Assembly (NCBI GenBank): GCA_019912665.1
Contig: JAIOIE010000018.1
Span: 1 to 64,000, forward strand
Source of the DNA: Deltaproteobacteria bacterium
GTDB lineage: Bacteria; Desulfobacterota; GWC2-55-46
DNA: 64,000 nt
Direction: 5' to 3'
How positions within the stretch are numbered: position 1 is the first letter of the stretch; every line of letters starts with the position of its first letter. A program made the position numbers and the translations under genes. Positions 33,656 through 42,085 of the stretch are shown in pieces. The notes below the pieces were generated by a model, which was not told where the DNA came from, ran no database searches, and was given only the letters and a program-made list of their open reading frames with translations.

Positions 33656-35539
33656 TTACTGCCCAATCGTCCATACCCTACCGTAATTGCCCGGTATCGG
33701 GAGCCTTATGTTCTCATTGGCCTGGATGTTCCAGAGGTTCACGTCAGCCCCTTCCCTGCCGTGGAGCTCCTCTATATAATTGCCGCTTACCGGGAAAGGA
33801 AAAGAGACCTCCTGGTCCTGGTCGCTGAAATTGAGCGCGGTAAGGCTGAAGACCCCGTCCGTCTTCCTTGAAAAGAGGAGGACGCCCTTCGATATGTACT
33901 GGTCGTCGTTGTAAAAGAAATGCTCGCCGCTCCTGAATTGGGCGCTTCTCCTTCGAAGGTCGAGGAGCTTCCTTACGAGCGCGACCATGTTCTTGCCGAC
34001 CTCGTCGTAGAAATACTCCCAGCGCATGGGCCTGAAGAGCGCAACCCTGCCCCATCCCTGGTCGGGCACGTAGTAGTTCTCGCCGAACTCCTGCCCCTGC
34101 CAGAGCATGGGAATGCCCTTTGCCGTCAAAAGGCCGATGAGGTAGGGCTGCACCTTGTACCACATGGAGCGGTCGCCCTCGGCAAGGAGCTCGTTTCCGT
34201 TGAAGAAGGTCTTGAAGTTGCAGATGAAGCGGGCATGGTCGTGGTTCTCGATATATTGCACCGCGCTCTTTCTTATCCTGTCGCCGTTATAGGTGACGGC
34301 GTCCGGGTAGCCCATTAATCCGAACTGGAAACCTAGGCTCCGGAGGGCCTCGGTGCTCCCGCGCGTCACGTCCTCTGCCGCGCCGAGGGTCTCGTTCTGC
34401 CAGGTGCAGTTGGAATAGGTACCCTCGACTATCTCCCTGGGCTTTTCGAGCTGCTCGGCGCACTGCACGAGGTTTATCCCTTCCTCGGAGAAAAACCTCT
34501 GCCAATGGGTCAGCCAGTGCCCCTCGCCCTCCCTGCCCTGCACGGTCTTATAGGTCTCGTAGGTCAGGGCAGCATAGCCGCTCCCGAGCGGCCCGTCCCA
34601 CCAGTCGGGCACGCAGTCGTAGCGGAAGCCGTCCACATGGTAGCAGTCGAGCCAGTGGTAGTTCACGGTGTAGAAGAAATCCCTGGTGAAGCCGCGCCTG
34701 AAATCCGTGCTCTCGCCGTAGTAGTCCTTCGCGAAGTGCCCTATGAACGGGTTCTCCTCGTACCCGAGCCTCTTGTATACGTACGAGTACGGGAAGTGCT
34801 CGCTCGTGTGCCCGTAAACGGAGTCGATGAGGACCGCCATGTCCTTCCTGTGCGCCTCCTCTATGAGCCTCTGCATGTCCCTTCTCTTCCCGAACCTCTC
34901 GTCGACCCCGAAATAGCCTATAGGGAGGTAGCCCCAGTCCACCTGGTTGGCGACGTTCGATACCGGCATGAGCTGTATGCAGTTTACTCCAAGGTCCCGG
35001 AGGTAATCGAGATGGGCTATGGTCCTTTCGACGTCGCCGCCGAACTCGCTTATTATGAGCTCGTAGAGGACGAGGTTATCGACCCTCGGCGTCTTCCAGC
35101 GTATCTCGTTGTCGTGCCACTTGTGGTGTTCGTACCCGAGGGTGAACGCCGAGAGCTTCCCGACCCCGAACTCCCTCGCAAAGGGGTCGATTATCCAGTC
35201 TATCTCGCGGCCGCGCGCGGAAGTTGCGTTCGGGTTTTCGAGGAAGTACCTGTAGACATAGCGGCCGGGCCTGCCCCACGCCGACTTCTCGACCGGCTTT
35301 GAATCCGGCGTTATCGTGACCTGGACGGACCAGTAGTCCCCGTACTCCGGGTCAGGCGCGTGGCTCATCTCGAACTGGAGAGGCTGTATATCCTGAATGA
35401 ACTGGTCGTTTTCATGGATGATCTTTACCCACAACCTGTGCCCGTTCCCCGGCGTGACCCAGGGGAGGAATATTCCGAACTGGACCACCCCGTTCTCCAG
35501 TTCCCTGGTCCCGAGCTTCTCAAGAGGAAGTAGTTTCAT
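33656..35539 (-). CDS. GH13 alpha-amylase-family glycosidase
   Basis: A 627-residue enzyme acting on alpha-glucans. The N-terminal beta-sandwich (about 1-130, CBM48-like) is followed by the (beta/alpha)8 barrel. Catalytic residues: nucleophile Asp in DGFRYDCVPD, general acid Glu in LVQCAEQLEK, and the transition-state Asp in IENHDHARF. The C-terminal beta domain ends at WTIGQ. No signal peptide, so cytoplasmic glycogen or trehalose-type metabolism is likely. I chose the ATG at 35539 behind AAAGGAGA. Branching enzyme, maltogenic amylase and trehalohydrolase-like roles cannot be separated by eye. The 284 bases upstream hold no gene that I can see. Confidence 0.88.
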   Translation of the reverse strand: MKLLPLEKLGTRELENGVVQFGIFLPWVTPGNGHRLWVKIIHENDQFIQDIQPLQFEMSHAPDPEYGDYWSVQVTITPDSKPVEKSAWGRPGRYVYRYFLENPNATSARGREIDWIIDPFAREFGVGKLSAFTLGYEHHKWHDNEIRWKTPRVDNLVLYELIISEFGGDVERTIAHLDYLRDLGVNCIQLMPVSNVANQVDWGYLPIGYFGVDERFGKRRDMQRLIEEAHRKDMAVLIDSVYGHTSEHFPYSYVYKRLGYEENPFIGHFAKDYYGESTDFRRGFTRDFFYTVNYHWLDCYHVDGFRYDCVPDWWDGPLGSGYAALTYETYKTVQGREGEGHWLTHWQRFFSEEGINLVQCAEQLEKPREIVEGTYSNCTWQNETLGAAEDVTRGSTEALRSLGFQFGLMGYPDAVTYNGDRIRKSAVQYIENHDHARFICNFKTFFNGNELLAEGDRSMWYKVQPYLIGLLTAKGIPMLWQGQEFGENYYVPDQGWGRVALFRPMRWEYFYDEVGKNMVALVRKLLDLRRRSAQFRSGEHFFYNDDQYISKGVLLFSRKTDGVFSLTALNFSDQDQEVSFPFPVSGNYIEELHGREGADVNLWNIQANENIRLPIPGNYGRVWTIGQ

Positions 35540-35823
35540 GTTCGCTCTCCTTTCAGAAGGCGTCAAGCTGAATGAGTCGCTTTGAATTCCGGAGGGGACC
35601 GGCCAACGCTGCCCCGTACATCTCGCTGGCTAAGCCCCCGAATAATCGGGCTTTTTCAGAAAGGCGGGGACTTTGCGCCCGGTTTTAAAAATAAGTATAG
35701 CAGGGTTTTGGGGTGGCGCTGAAATACGTGAGGAAAGCGAAGGACCTGCAGGGGAAAATTCTATTATGCCTGGTTTCAAGGCAGGCTGTAATTGCGGATT
35801 TTTATAAAGGTCGATAAAGAAAG

Positions 35824-36072
35824 CTAGCCTTTTTCCATCATAGTAAGCTCCCATTCGTCCATGCCTTTGTCATATTTGATGATGTAAGTGCAGTCGTCGT
35901 CCGCCCTGAGCTTATAATACTCCTCTGCCTCCCCCTGCCACCTGTCGAGGATCTCCTCGATATTGAGGGTCTTCCCCCCGATGGTGAAAGAAACGGGTTT
36001 TTCCTCGGTTTCGTAGCCCGAGTATGTGTTGACCTTTATATTGATCCCGGTCATACGATAATTATACCTCAT
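35824..36072 (-). CDS. Small hypothetical protein
   Basis: An 82-residue (or 76-residue, from the ATG at 36054) acidic protein with the pattern EEKPVSFTIGGKTLNIEEIL, DRWQGEAEEYYKLRADD and YIIKYDKGMDEWEL. It reads as a small beta-alpha-beta domain with a WQ..YYK core. I recognise no named family. It stands alone between the amylase and the YHS gene. It is probably a real gene because codon bias matches the region. Confidence 0.65.
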   Translation of the reverse strand: MRYNYRMTGINIKVNTYSGYETEEKPVSFTIGGKTLNIEEILDRWQGEAEEYYKLRADDDCTYIIKYDKGMDEWELTMMEKG

Positions 36073-36213
36073 TTCCCGGACCTTTCGTTAAGGGGCTTAA
36101 AAATATCCGGCGGAAGGACGCGGCCGTGACTTGCCCGTATTATGGAAATTCTCTATCGTTTAAATAGGCACGTATCTCGGAAACACTCAAAGACTCAAAG
36201 GGGGTAAACGGAA

Positions 36214-36738
36214 ATGGAAAGAGACCCCGTATGCGGCAACATGATAGACCCGGCATCGGCCAGGCACCTGAGCGAATACGGCGGAAAGGTCTACCGGTTC
36301 GACTCCTCCAAATGCAAGCACGATTTCGATTCCGACCCGGCAAAATACATATCCGGCGGCGGAGCCGAAAAAGCGGCAAAAGAGGTCCGCGAAGCCGGCA
36401 GGAAGACCGCGGCAAAATCCCGCTCGTTCGCCAGGAACGTCGTCTCCGGCAGGAAATCCCAGGCAGCGGACGTAATCGGGAGCGTATCGAATGCCCTGCA
36501 CGACCTCTCGAGGTCCCTTGACGAGAAGGACAGGCACGAGCTCTCGCGCATGGTGGATAGGACGGCAAAAGAGGCGGACGCGGCCTCCTCGTATTTCAGG
36601 GACAGGGACGCGGACGACATAATCGAGCGGATCGAGGAGTTCGTTAATGACAGGCCAGGGCTCGCCATAGGGGGCGCGCTCGGCGCTGGTTTCCTTGCCG
36701 CGCGGCTCATTAAGGGCGACAGCGCCTGGAAAGAATGA
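36214..36738 (+). CDS. YHS-domain protein with C-terminal membrane anchor
   Basis: A 174-residue protein. Residues 1-47 form a YHS domain (DPVCGNMIDPASARHLSEYG, SSKCKHDFDSDPAKYI) with the metal-binding type cysteines. A basic helical region (50-150) follows, then a glycine-zipper segment (PGLAIGGALGAGFLAARLI). The Shine-Dalgarno is AAGGGGGT. The YHS domain is linked with metal transport, and the tail resembles small membrane stress proteins. It leads a run of four genes (36214-38578) on the same strand. Confidence 0.82.
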   Translation: MERDPVCGNMIDPASARHLSEYGGKVYRFDSSKCKHDFDSDPAKYISGGGAEKAAKEVREAGRKTAAKSRSFARNVVSGRKSQAADVIGSVSNALHDLSRSLDEKDRHELSRMVDRTAKEADAASSYFRDRDADDIIERIEEFVNDRPGLAIGGALGAGFLAARLIKGDSAWKE

Positions 36739-36868
36739 CCGCGCCCTGGGATCGAGCCGGGAGGCGCGGCCGGAGCACGGCTGAATTCCCGGCCGCCTCA
36801 GGCTCTTCCGGTCCAGGATTCACGACCGGGCTTACACCCGGCTCTATGAAGCCGGGCAGGAGGTTAAA

Positions 36869-37264
36869 ATGGCTTACGTCAGGAAAGATGAGCGGACGCT
36901 CGGGGAATTGTTCTCCGACCTCTCCGATCAGATACAGGACATGGTAAGGAAAGAGTTCCTGCTTGCCAGGAACGAGATGGCTTCCAAGGTCTCCCGCGGC
37001 GCCGAGGATGCAAGGAGCGCCGCCATAGGCGGGGTGTTGATGCACACGGGCGCGCTTGCGGTGGCGGCCGCCGTGATACTTCTCCTCGGCCTCATAATAC
37101 CGCTCTGGCTTTCAGCGCTCCTCGTAGGGCTTGGGGCGGCCTGGTTCGGGTACGGCCTCGTGCAAAAAGGCATTTCGGACCTTAAGCGGATCGACATAAC
37201 GCCCCACCAAACCGTATCTACACTAAAGGAGAACAGACAATGGCTGAGAAGAAAAGCGCATTGA
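36869..37264 (+). CDS. Holin-X/YqjE-like membrane protein (DUF1469 type)
   Basis: A 131-residue protein with an amphipathic N-terminal half (LFSDLSDQIQDMVRKEFLLA) and two membrane helices (about 57-100), followed by a soluble tail. This layout is that of the phage-holin-X/YqjE group found beside DUF3618 genes in proteobacteria. There is no sign of lysis genes here, so phage origin is not implied. GGCAGGAGG precedes the ATG. It overlaps the next gene by 25 bases. Confidence 0.83.
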   Translation: MAYVRKDERTLGELFSDLSDQIQDMVRKEFLLARNEMASKVSRGAEDARSAAIGGVLMHTGALAVAAAVILLLGLIIPLWLSALLVGLGAAWFGYGLVQKGISDLKRIDITPHQTVSTLKENRQWLRRKAH

Positions 37265-37908
37265 CCGAAAGGGAGAGGGAAGTCCGGGCCGAGGCCCATA
37301 AAGAGCCCTACGGCCAGCGCCCGGAAAATGAAAGAGGCCCATACGAGCTCCGTGAGGATATAGCGCGCGACCGCGCCGAGATTTCGGATACCATAGACCT
37401 CATCGCAAGGAAGTTCTCCACGGAGCGCCTGAAGGGCATGGTCCGTGAGGAAGTGCGCGAGCTCGGAGGATACGACAGGGTAAGGGAGTTTACGGGCTCG
37501 GTCATGGAAACGATAAGGGAAAACCCCATACCAGCGGCGCTCGCCTCGGCTGGCCTTATCCTTCTCTTCGCAAGGGGAGAGGAACGGGTCAAGGCCGGAA
37601 GGGAAGAGCTTCGGGGAGAGAAAGAGGAGCTACGGGCCAGGGTCGAGGGGAAGAGGGCTGAGCTTGCCGGACGGGCCAGGGAAGCCAGGGAAGCGATATC
37701 CGGCAGGGCCGGGGCGGCCAAGGGCACTCTCCAGGAGGCCTTCCGGGGCAATATGCTGGCCGCGGTAGCGGCCGCATTCGCGATAGGCGCAGTTGCCGGG
37801 CTCGTCCTCCCGGAAACCAGAAAGGAAGAGGAGATCCTTGGCCAGGCAGCCGGGGAAATAAAGGAAGCTGCCAGGGAAGCTGAAGGCGAGGCAAAGAAAG
37901 CGGCCTGA
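37240..37908 (+). CDS. DUF3618-type membrane-associated protein
   Basis: A 222-residue protein. The DUF3618 signature is ELREDIARDRAEISDTIDLI with the following segment. Two short membrane segments are visible (NPIPAALASAGLILLFA, MLAAVAAAFAIGAVAGLVLP) separated by a long charged coiled-coil (GREELRGEKEELRARVEGKR). The ATG has AAAGGAGA upstream, inside the preceding gene. With the neighbouring Holin-X-like gene this is a familiar pair of unknown function, possibly envelope stability under stress. Confidence 0.85.
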   Translation: MAEKKSALTEREREVRAEAHKEPYGQRPENERGPYELREDIARDRAEISDTIDLIARKFSTERLKGMVREEVRELGGYDRVREFTGSVMETIRENPIPAALASAGLILLFARGEERVKAGREELRGEKEELRARVEGKRAELAGRAREAREAISGRAGAAKGTLQEAFRGNMLAAVAAAFAIGAVAGLVLPETRKEEEILGQAAGEIKEAAREAEGEAKKAA

Positions 37909-38125
37909 GGGGAACTCTGCTCCGCCTTTCCCTTCCTTGTTCCATAAGCGCCGTCCTGACCCGAATGGCTTGCGGGTGTTCCCCGCGCCTTGAACGTACT
38001 CAGGTACGGGACTATACTCTGAACAAGAGTCGAGCCCGCGCTTTTTTTGTCCTGAGCCCACATTTTTCAGCTTCAATGAGGCACAAGGGCATCCGGCCAA
38101 CACGAAAGGGAAAAGGAGGGCAGGT

Positions 38126-38578
38126 ATGGAGAACAAGGAAATTGCGAAGGAGCTCATTTCTCTTTGCAAGATAGACATCGACGCGGTGCACGCATATAAC
38201 CAGGCCTTGCGGCATCTCGATATAGCTGGCGTCAAGAACGAGATAGAGTCGTTCAGGGGCGACCACGAAAGGCATATCAAGGAACTCTCGGACGCAATCC
38301 GCACATTCGGCGAGAAGCCTCCGGAGTTCTCAAAGGACTTCAAGGGGTATCTGCTTGACGCGTTCACCCGTGTGCGGAGCCTTACAGGGGCCGAGGGCGC
38401 TCTCAAGGCGCTCAAGGGCGGCGAGGAAATGACCAACAGGAACTACTCTAACGCCGTTAAGATGGATTTTCCTACGCCCCTAAAGTCCCTTATTGAAAAG
38501 AACTACAGGGACGAGCAGCGGCACTTGAATTACATAGAGCAGGCCATCAGGGACCAGGTCTGGAAAAAGGCGGCCTGA
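38126..38578 (+). CDS. DUF2383 / PA2169-type four-helix protein
   Basis: A 150-residue ferritin-like helical protein: LISLCKIDIDAVHAYNQALR, SFRGDHERHIKELSDAIR and YRDEQRHLNYIEQAI have Glu/Asp-His spacings reminiscent of a di-metal bundle. It matches the DUF2383 stress-response type. GGGAAAAGGAGG precedes the ATG and a terminator follows. It ends the YHS/Holin-X/DUF3618 group. The 217-base gap before it shows no gene. Confidence 0.85.
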   Translation: MENKEIAKELISLCKIDIDAVHAYNQALRHLDIAGVKNEIESFRGDHERHIKELSDAIRTFGEKPPEFSKDFKGYLLDAFTRVRSLTGAEGALKALKGGEEMTNRNYSNAVKMDFPTPLKSLIEKNYRDEQRHLNYIEQAIRDQVWKKAA

Positions 38579-38597
38579 CGACCTCCCGCAGACATGG

Positions 38598-38630
38598 AAA
38601 AGCCGTAATCATCGATTACGGCTTTCTCTT
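38598..38630 (+). terminator. Rho-independent terminator
   Basis: AAAGCCGTAATC, loop ATC, GATTACGGCTTT followed by CTCTTG. Closes the DUF2383 gene. Confidence 0.82.
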
Positions 38631-38631
38631 G

Positions 38632-38782
38632 TCGCTCAGGCTGCATAAAAAAACTCCAGATGGGATGCGAGGCCCACATTGAAATAGGGGAGCTGGGAAT
38701 GAGGCGTGTTTTTGCATACGCCGGAGTGTCCGGCGACGATGACAACGAAGCAGATGGACTGGCTTTTCCAGCAGCCTGTTAA
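38632..38782. repeat. Interspersed repeat family B, copy 4
   Basis: It contains GATGCGAGGCCCA (shared with copy 1), GAATGAGGCGTGTTTTTGCA, TACGCCGGAGTGTC and the right end CTTTTCCAGCAGCCTGTTAA. The stop TAA of the PAS-like gene on the minus strand (38781-38779) lies in that terminus. Confidence 0.88.
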
Positions 38783-39180
38783 GCGGATACGGCAGCGCCG
38801 CCGCTCAAGACGCGCACGAATATCAGGAAGGCCTCTTCCCCCTCCCAGATTATCTCGGAAGCGGTTATCTCGGCCCTGACCTCTTCCCCGCTCTTCCACT
38901 TAAGGACGGTCTCGTACTCGCAGACGTAAGGGGCCCGCCTTACAACGCTCCTGTAGAGCCTCAATGCCCTTGTCAGCTTATCGATGAATTCAGGCATGCG
39001 TCCGCTCTCCCCGGATAATTTCTCCGCCAGCGCGGCCATGCCGTGGTTTACGTATACCGTCCTGCCGGTGTGTACGGTAGCGACGAGCGCCCCCTCCCCT
39101 GGCATCCCCTCATCGGATTGGTCTATGCACCTGGGCGGTCCTACGACCGCCCTATGGACGACCCTCAAGCGGCCCGGCAA
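38779..39180 (-). CDS. PAS-like sensor domain protein
   Basis: A 133-residue protein that reads as one PAS-like domain. It has DEGMPGEGALVATVHTGRTV, then VNHGMAALAEKLSGESG, a helical segment and C-terminal strands ETVLKWKSGEEVRAEITASE and GEEAFLIFVRVL. There is no output domain. The probable start is TTG at 39180, behind GGGGGG, overlapping the end of the DUF2325 gene; no ATG is better placed. It shares the iron-regulated promoter of that gene. Ligand unknown. Confidence 0.65.
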   Translation of the reverse strand: MPGRLRVVHRAVVGPPRCIDQSDEGMPGEGALVATVHTGRTVYVNHGMAALAEKLSGESGRMPEFIDKLTRALRLYRSVVRRAPYVCEYETVLKWKSGEEVRAEITASEIIWEGEEAFLIFVRVLSGGAAVSA

Positions 39181-39182
39181 TT

Positions 39183-39476
39183 CTAACAACCCCCCTTCCC
39201 GGAAAGCTCGAGCAGGCACTTCTCGAAGCTCGAAACCCCGCAGCCCCTGCACATGACGACAGGGACCCCGGCCGCCCTGCCCGTGGCCCTTGCGGCGTTG
39301 GCGATCTTGTGCGACGCCATGCACGAGAATACGATTATGGCGTCCACGCCGCCTATCCTCCTTTCAAGGCGCGGGCAGGACCTCAAGTAATGCTGCAGGC
39401 TCACCTTGTGCCTGCCTGCTATCTCCCGGTAGCCTGCGCTGAGTCTATCCATCCCTCCGACAAGGGCTATGCACAT
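39183..39476 (-). CDS. DUF2325 family protein
   Basis: A 97-residue protein with the DUF2325 pattern: an opening IALVGGMDRLSAGYREIA (Rossmann-like glycine turn), GGVDAIIVFSCMASHKIANA (Ser-His region), VPVVMCRGCGVSSFEKCL. Five cysteines (FSCMAS, MCRGCG, KCLL, GGC) make metal or thiol chemistry possible. The ATG has AGGAGGGGCC upstream. A consensus promoter overlapped by a Fur box precedes it, so expression should rise when iron is low. It overlaps the PAS-like gene. Confidence 0.8.
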   Translation of the reverse strand: MCIALVGGMDRLSAGYREIAGRHKVSLQHYLRSCPRLERRIGGVDAIIVFSCMASHKIANAARATGRAAGVPVVMCRGCGVSSFEKCLLELSGKGGC

Positions 39477-39489
39477 TTTGGCCCCTCCT

Positions 39490-39544
39490 AAATGAAAATG
39501 ATTTTCATTTTCATTTATTATAGCAGAACCGCCATCCCTGTCAA
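39490..39544 (-). promoter_or_regulatory. Sigma-70 promoter with Fur box
   Basis: On the minus strand, TTGACA (39544-39539), 16-bp spacer, TATAAT (39522-39517). Directly downstream is GAAAATGATTTTCATTTTC (39494-39512), which agrees with the Fur consensus GATAATGATAATCATTATC at 15 of 19 positions and sits in a longer AAATGAAAATGA palindrome. Binding would block transcription start. Confidence 0.85.
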
Positions 39545-39579
39545 GCAGGAACTCGGGCCGGAGATAAAAAAGCAGGGGG

Positions 39580-40287
39580 TCAGGCCAGGATTATCATGAC
39601 GAGCTTCCTCACCCCCCGGAGCAGCCCCCTGCTGCTGCTGAAAAGGTCGGCTATCTGGTATGTGACGAGGAAAAAGAGCGGGTAGAAGACGGCAGGCCTT
39701 GAATCCAGCCATGAGTAAGCCGACATGAAGGAGCGCTTTCCGGCAAGGTACGGCACAACTATCCACCCGATGGCTATCCCCATTGCCGCGCCCGCAAGCA
39801 CGTCCGTCGGGTAATGGAACCCGAGGTATACGCGCGGAAGCCCTATCAATACGGCGGAATACGCGAGCGCGAAAACTCCCGCCGGCCTCGAGAGATAGAG
39901 GAGCCCTGTAGCGATGGTGAAAAAGAGGACGGCGTGGTCGCTCGGAAAGGAACTCCAGCCGTCAAGCACGCTCTGGTCCACTCCGTGCGGGATAACGAAC
40001 CCGGCGCCGGGCTCGTGCAGTGGGCGAAGCCTCATTGGCAGGGCGGCGGCAAGCCCTCTCGCCAGGGCTATGGCCGGGAAACATGCGAGGAGGGCCGCCA
40101 GGACGCGCTCGCGTCCAAGCTCGCGCGACCCGCCGTGCCTGAACCACAGCCACCATACGAGGGTCGCCAGGACGCCGCCCTTTAGGAGCGGGTTAATGGC
40201 TATCCAGCCGACCAGGTTGTCGAAGAAGACCGACTGCCTGGAGTAGGCGTTTATGAGGGCTATTATGGGTCCGTCGATAAAATTCAT
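39580..40287 (-). CDS. PAP2-family membrane phosphatase
   Basis: A 235-residue integral membrane phosphatase of the PAP2 superfamily, acting on lipid phosphates such as undecaprenyl diphosphate or lipid A. The three motifs are present though motif 1 is weak: MRLRPLHEPG, SSFPSDHAVLF (motif 2) and RVYLGFHYPTDVLAG (motif 3, catalytic His). About six membrane helices. It lies 18 bases downstream of the cytochrome gene on the same strand. Substrate unknown. Confidence 0.92.
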   Translation of the reverse strand: MNFIDGPIIALINAYSRQSVFFDNLVGWIAINPLLKGGVLATLVWWLWFRHGGSRELGRERVLAALLACFPAIALARGLAAALPMRLRPLHEPGAGFVIPHGVDQSVLDGWSSFPSDHAVLFFTIATGLLYLSRPAGVFALAYSAVLIGLPRVYLGFHYPTDVLAGAAMGIAIGWIVVPYLAGKRSFMSAYSWLDSRPAVFYPLFFLVTYQIADLFSSSRGLLRGVRKLVMIILA

Positions 40288-40305
40288 TCTCCCCAGGGCC
40301 CTCCC

Positions 40306-41208
40306 CTATTTATTATGGCAGGTCCGGCAAACGCCCGAGCCGCTATTCCCGCCCACTCTTCTCAAGAATAACCCGTTGGACTCGAACCTCTGGTTCTGCA
40401 CGCTGACACCCCCGTATGTATAATCGATTTCGGTCCAGGACTTGTTATTGAAGTGAGGGTCGTGGCACGAGGTGCATTCCACCCTCAGCTGGCCGTTAGT
40501 GACCCGGAGAAGGTCCTGTATGGTAGCGGTATCCGATATGTAGCCCATCACGGCCCAGAGATTCCTGTCGAGGTTTCCGCTGTCGAATTGAAGCGCGCCG
40601 GTATTAAGCCCGTCGGCGAGGTCAATATCGCTTATGACAGTGTCCATAGGCCTCAAGCCGGCCGTGAACTCGGTGTAAGGGACCGAAATCGGATGGTCGT
40701 TGGAAAGGTCGCGGCCGATGTTAAGGCCAGGGTCGTTGATATAATCCGCGGTCTGGCCCGAGGAATCATAGAAGCTCCATCCCCTGTCAGTGCCTGCCAG
40801 GGTCACTCCGCCCTTGCCCGGAGCGTTCACGAGGCTGTCAAAGGTAACGATGCCGTCATGGCAGCTCAAACAGGCGAGCGAGGAGGAGCCGATGCTCGTT
40901 GAGACCGCGAACTCGTCTCCCATCGTCGGGCCGTAGGCCACAAATGACGAGGTGTTCGCGGAGAGCCTGTTCCAGAGGGGCTTTATCCCGTTCTCTCTGT
41001 TCGAGTGATGGGGCGTGTGGCAGAATACGCATATCTCTGTCGTATTGCCGGTCATCGTGAAAAAACCCGTTGCGCCGAGGTTGTGCCTTGACGAGGCTAT
41101 GCCTGTAGCCGCGTCCCCGACCGTGTACGTATCGATCGCTTCAGCCGTGCCGATCGTCCAGAAGCAGGCTGAAATGACCGCCATCATGAAAGCGGTTAGT
41201 CTTTTCAT
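40306..41208 (-). CDS. Tetraheme c-type cytochrome, secreted
   Basis: A 300-residue periplasmic or outer-surface cytochrome. A signal peptide (MKRLTAFMMAVISACFWTIG) is followed by four CxxCH heme sites: CVFCHTPHH, CLSCHDG, CTSCHDPHF, and CRTCHNK at the very C-terminus. The pattern CxxCHTPH / CxxCHDPH is that of the NapC/OmcA-like doubled CXXCH family proteins common in metal-reducing and sulfate-reducing bacteria. AAAGGAGC precedes the ATG. It probably serves extracytoplasmic electron transfer; the partner is unknown. Confidence 0.93.
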   Translation of the reverse strand: MKRLTAFMMAVISACFWTIGTAEAIDTYTVGDAATGIASSRHNLGATGFFTMTGNTTEICVFCHTPHHSNRENGIKPLWNRLSANTSSFVAYGPTMGDEFAVSTSIGSSSLACLSCHDGIVTFDSLVNAPGKGGVTLAGTDRGWSFYDSSGQTADYINDPGLNIGRDLSNDHPISVPYTEFTAGLRPMDTVISDIDLADGLNTGALQFDSGNLDRNLWAVMGYISDTATIQDLLRVTNGQLRVECTSCHDPHFNNKSWTEIDYTYGGVSVQNQRFESNGLFLRRVGGNSGSGVCRTCHNK

Positions 41209-41769
41209 TTCCGTGCTCCTTTCAGGTTGTCTTTCGCGGCGTGCGGAAACTGGAGAAAGGAAATAGCGTGGCCTCGCCCTTGGAAAGGCGCGGCTTATTC
41301 GTATCCTGCCAATTCGTATACTGATTATTCAGCTATTCGGTACGGAAGTGACCAGCAGCTTTCTGCTGCATGGAAGAGGGCTGCCCAGGCCCGGTAAGCG
41401 CCTACATAAAAAATTTTAGCAGAGAAATCGGCGCCCGCTCGCAGATTTGCGAAGGAGAAATCACCTGTAAAAAATCCTTCAGGATTGAAAAATTCTTTAT
41501 GGCCGAAAGTAAACAGGATTTACACGTGGAGGTCTTCCGTCGTGGAAAAAAACGCATCAATGTCGCCCTTTTGAGAGTAAAGGGCGGCAGAGGCTCATTC
41601 GAGAAGCATGTCCGCTGTTAATTTCTTTTCCGGAGGAGGGCACAAAAAAAATTTCTGGTTTGGAGGCCGCAGGGGAAAGGATTCTGGTCCTTAGGTCTTT
41701 TTCAAGCCACGGGGCCGGGAGAGGGCTGTGGAAATTCAACACAGCCGCTCCCGGCCGCCCGTACCCGGT
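41209..41769. other. 561-base gap with one strong hairpin
   Basis: No gene that I can support. A long hairpin lies at 41713-41756 (GGCCGGGAG..GGCTGTG / CACAGCC.CTCCCGGCC, loop GAAATTCAA) next to the end of the small gene at 41770, but it lacks a T tract on the useful side. An 83-codon frame at 41370-41621 has no ribosome site and irregular codon use. Confidence 0.6.
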
Positions 41770-41955
41770 CTACTGAGGCTTGCTGCAGGATTTCTCGCTA
41801 AGAAGCAGAACGCTCGTCTCGCTCAAAAGGTAGTAGACGCCCGGCGGTATCGGAGGGTTCCCGTCCGCTCCGGACGCAGTCTCTTCAGCCGCTTTTTCCT
41901 CGGAAAGGCCCTTCTCAAAGGAAACGAACTCATTGAAGTTCATCCTCCTTGCCAT
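41770..41955 (-). CDS. Very small hypothetical protein, 61 aa
   Basis: The ATG at 41955 has AAGGAGAGG in front, good evidence of translation. The peptide begins MARRMNFNEFVSFEKGL, is acidic and Ala/Gly rich in the middle, and ends with GVYYLLSETSVLLLSEKSC plus SKPQ. There is no membrane segment. The frame is open upstream to 42018 but the ribosome site favours the shorter form. Function unknown. A strong hairpin lies just downstream. Confidence 0.6.
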   Translation of the reverse strand: MARRMNFNEFVSFEKGLSEEKAAEETASGADGNPPIPPGVYYLLSETSVLLLSEKSCSKPQ

Positions 41956-42085
41956 ATTTCCTCTCCTTGCGTTTATTTTGCGGCCTTTCCCAAGTATAGC
42001 AGATAAACCGGCTGACATGCCCGGGCCGGGTCAGCCGGGACAGATAATAGACCGGATGGCTCCGATATGATATCCTTATCCGAGG

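Noticed and set aside
36869-37264. Phage holin
   Set aside because: The Holin-X/YqjE-like protein sits beside DUF3618 with no endolysin or phage genes nearby.
41209-41420. Possible cyclic-di-GMP (GEMM) riboswitch before the cytochrome gene
   Set aside because: Such switches often precede multiheme cytochromes, but the conserved GACGCAAAGC core and GGCAAA motif are absent from this leader.
41370-41621. 83-codon frame on the plus strand
   Set aside because: No ribosome site, irregular codon use and no recognisable domain.
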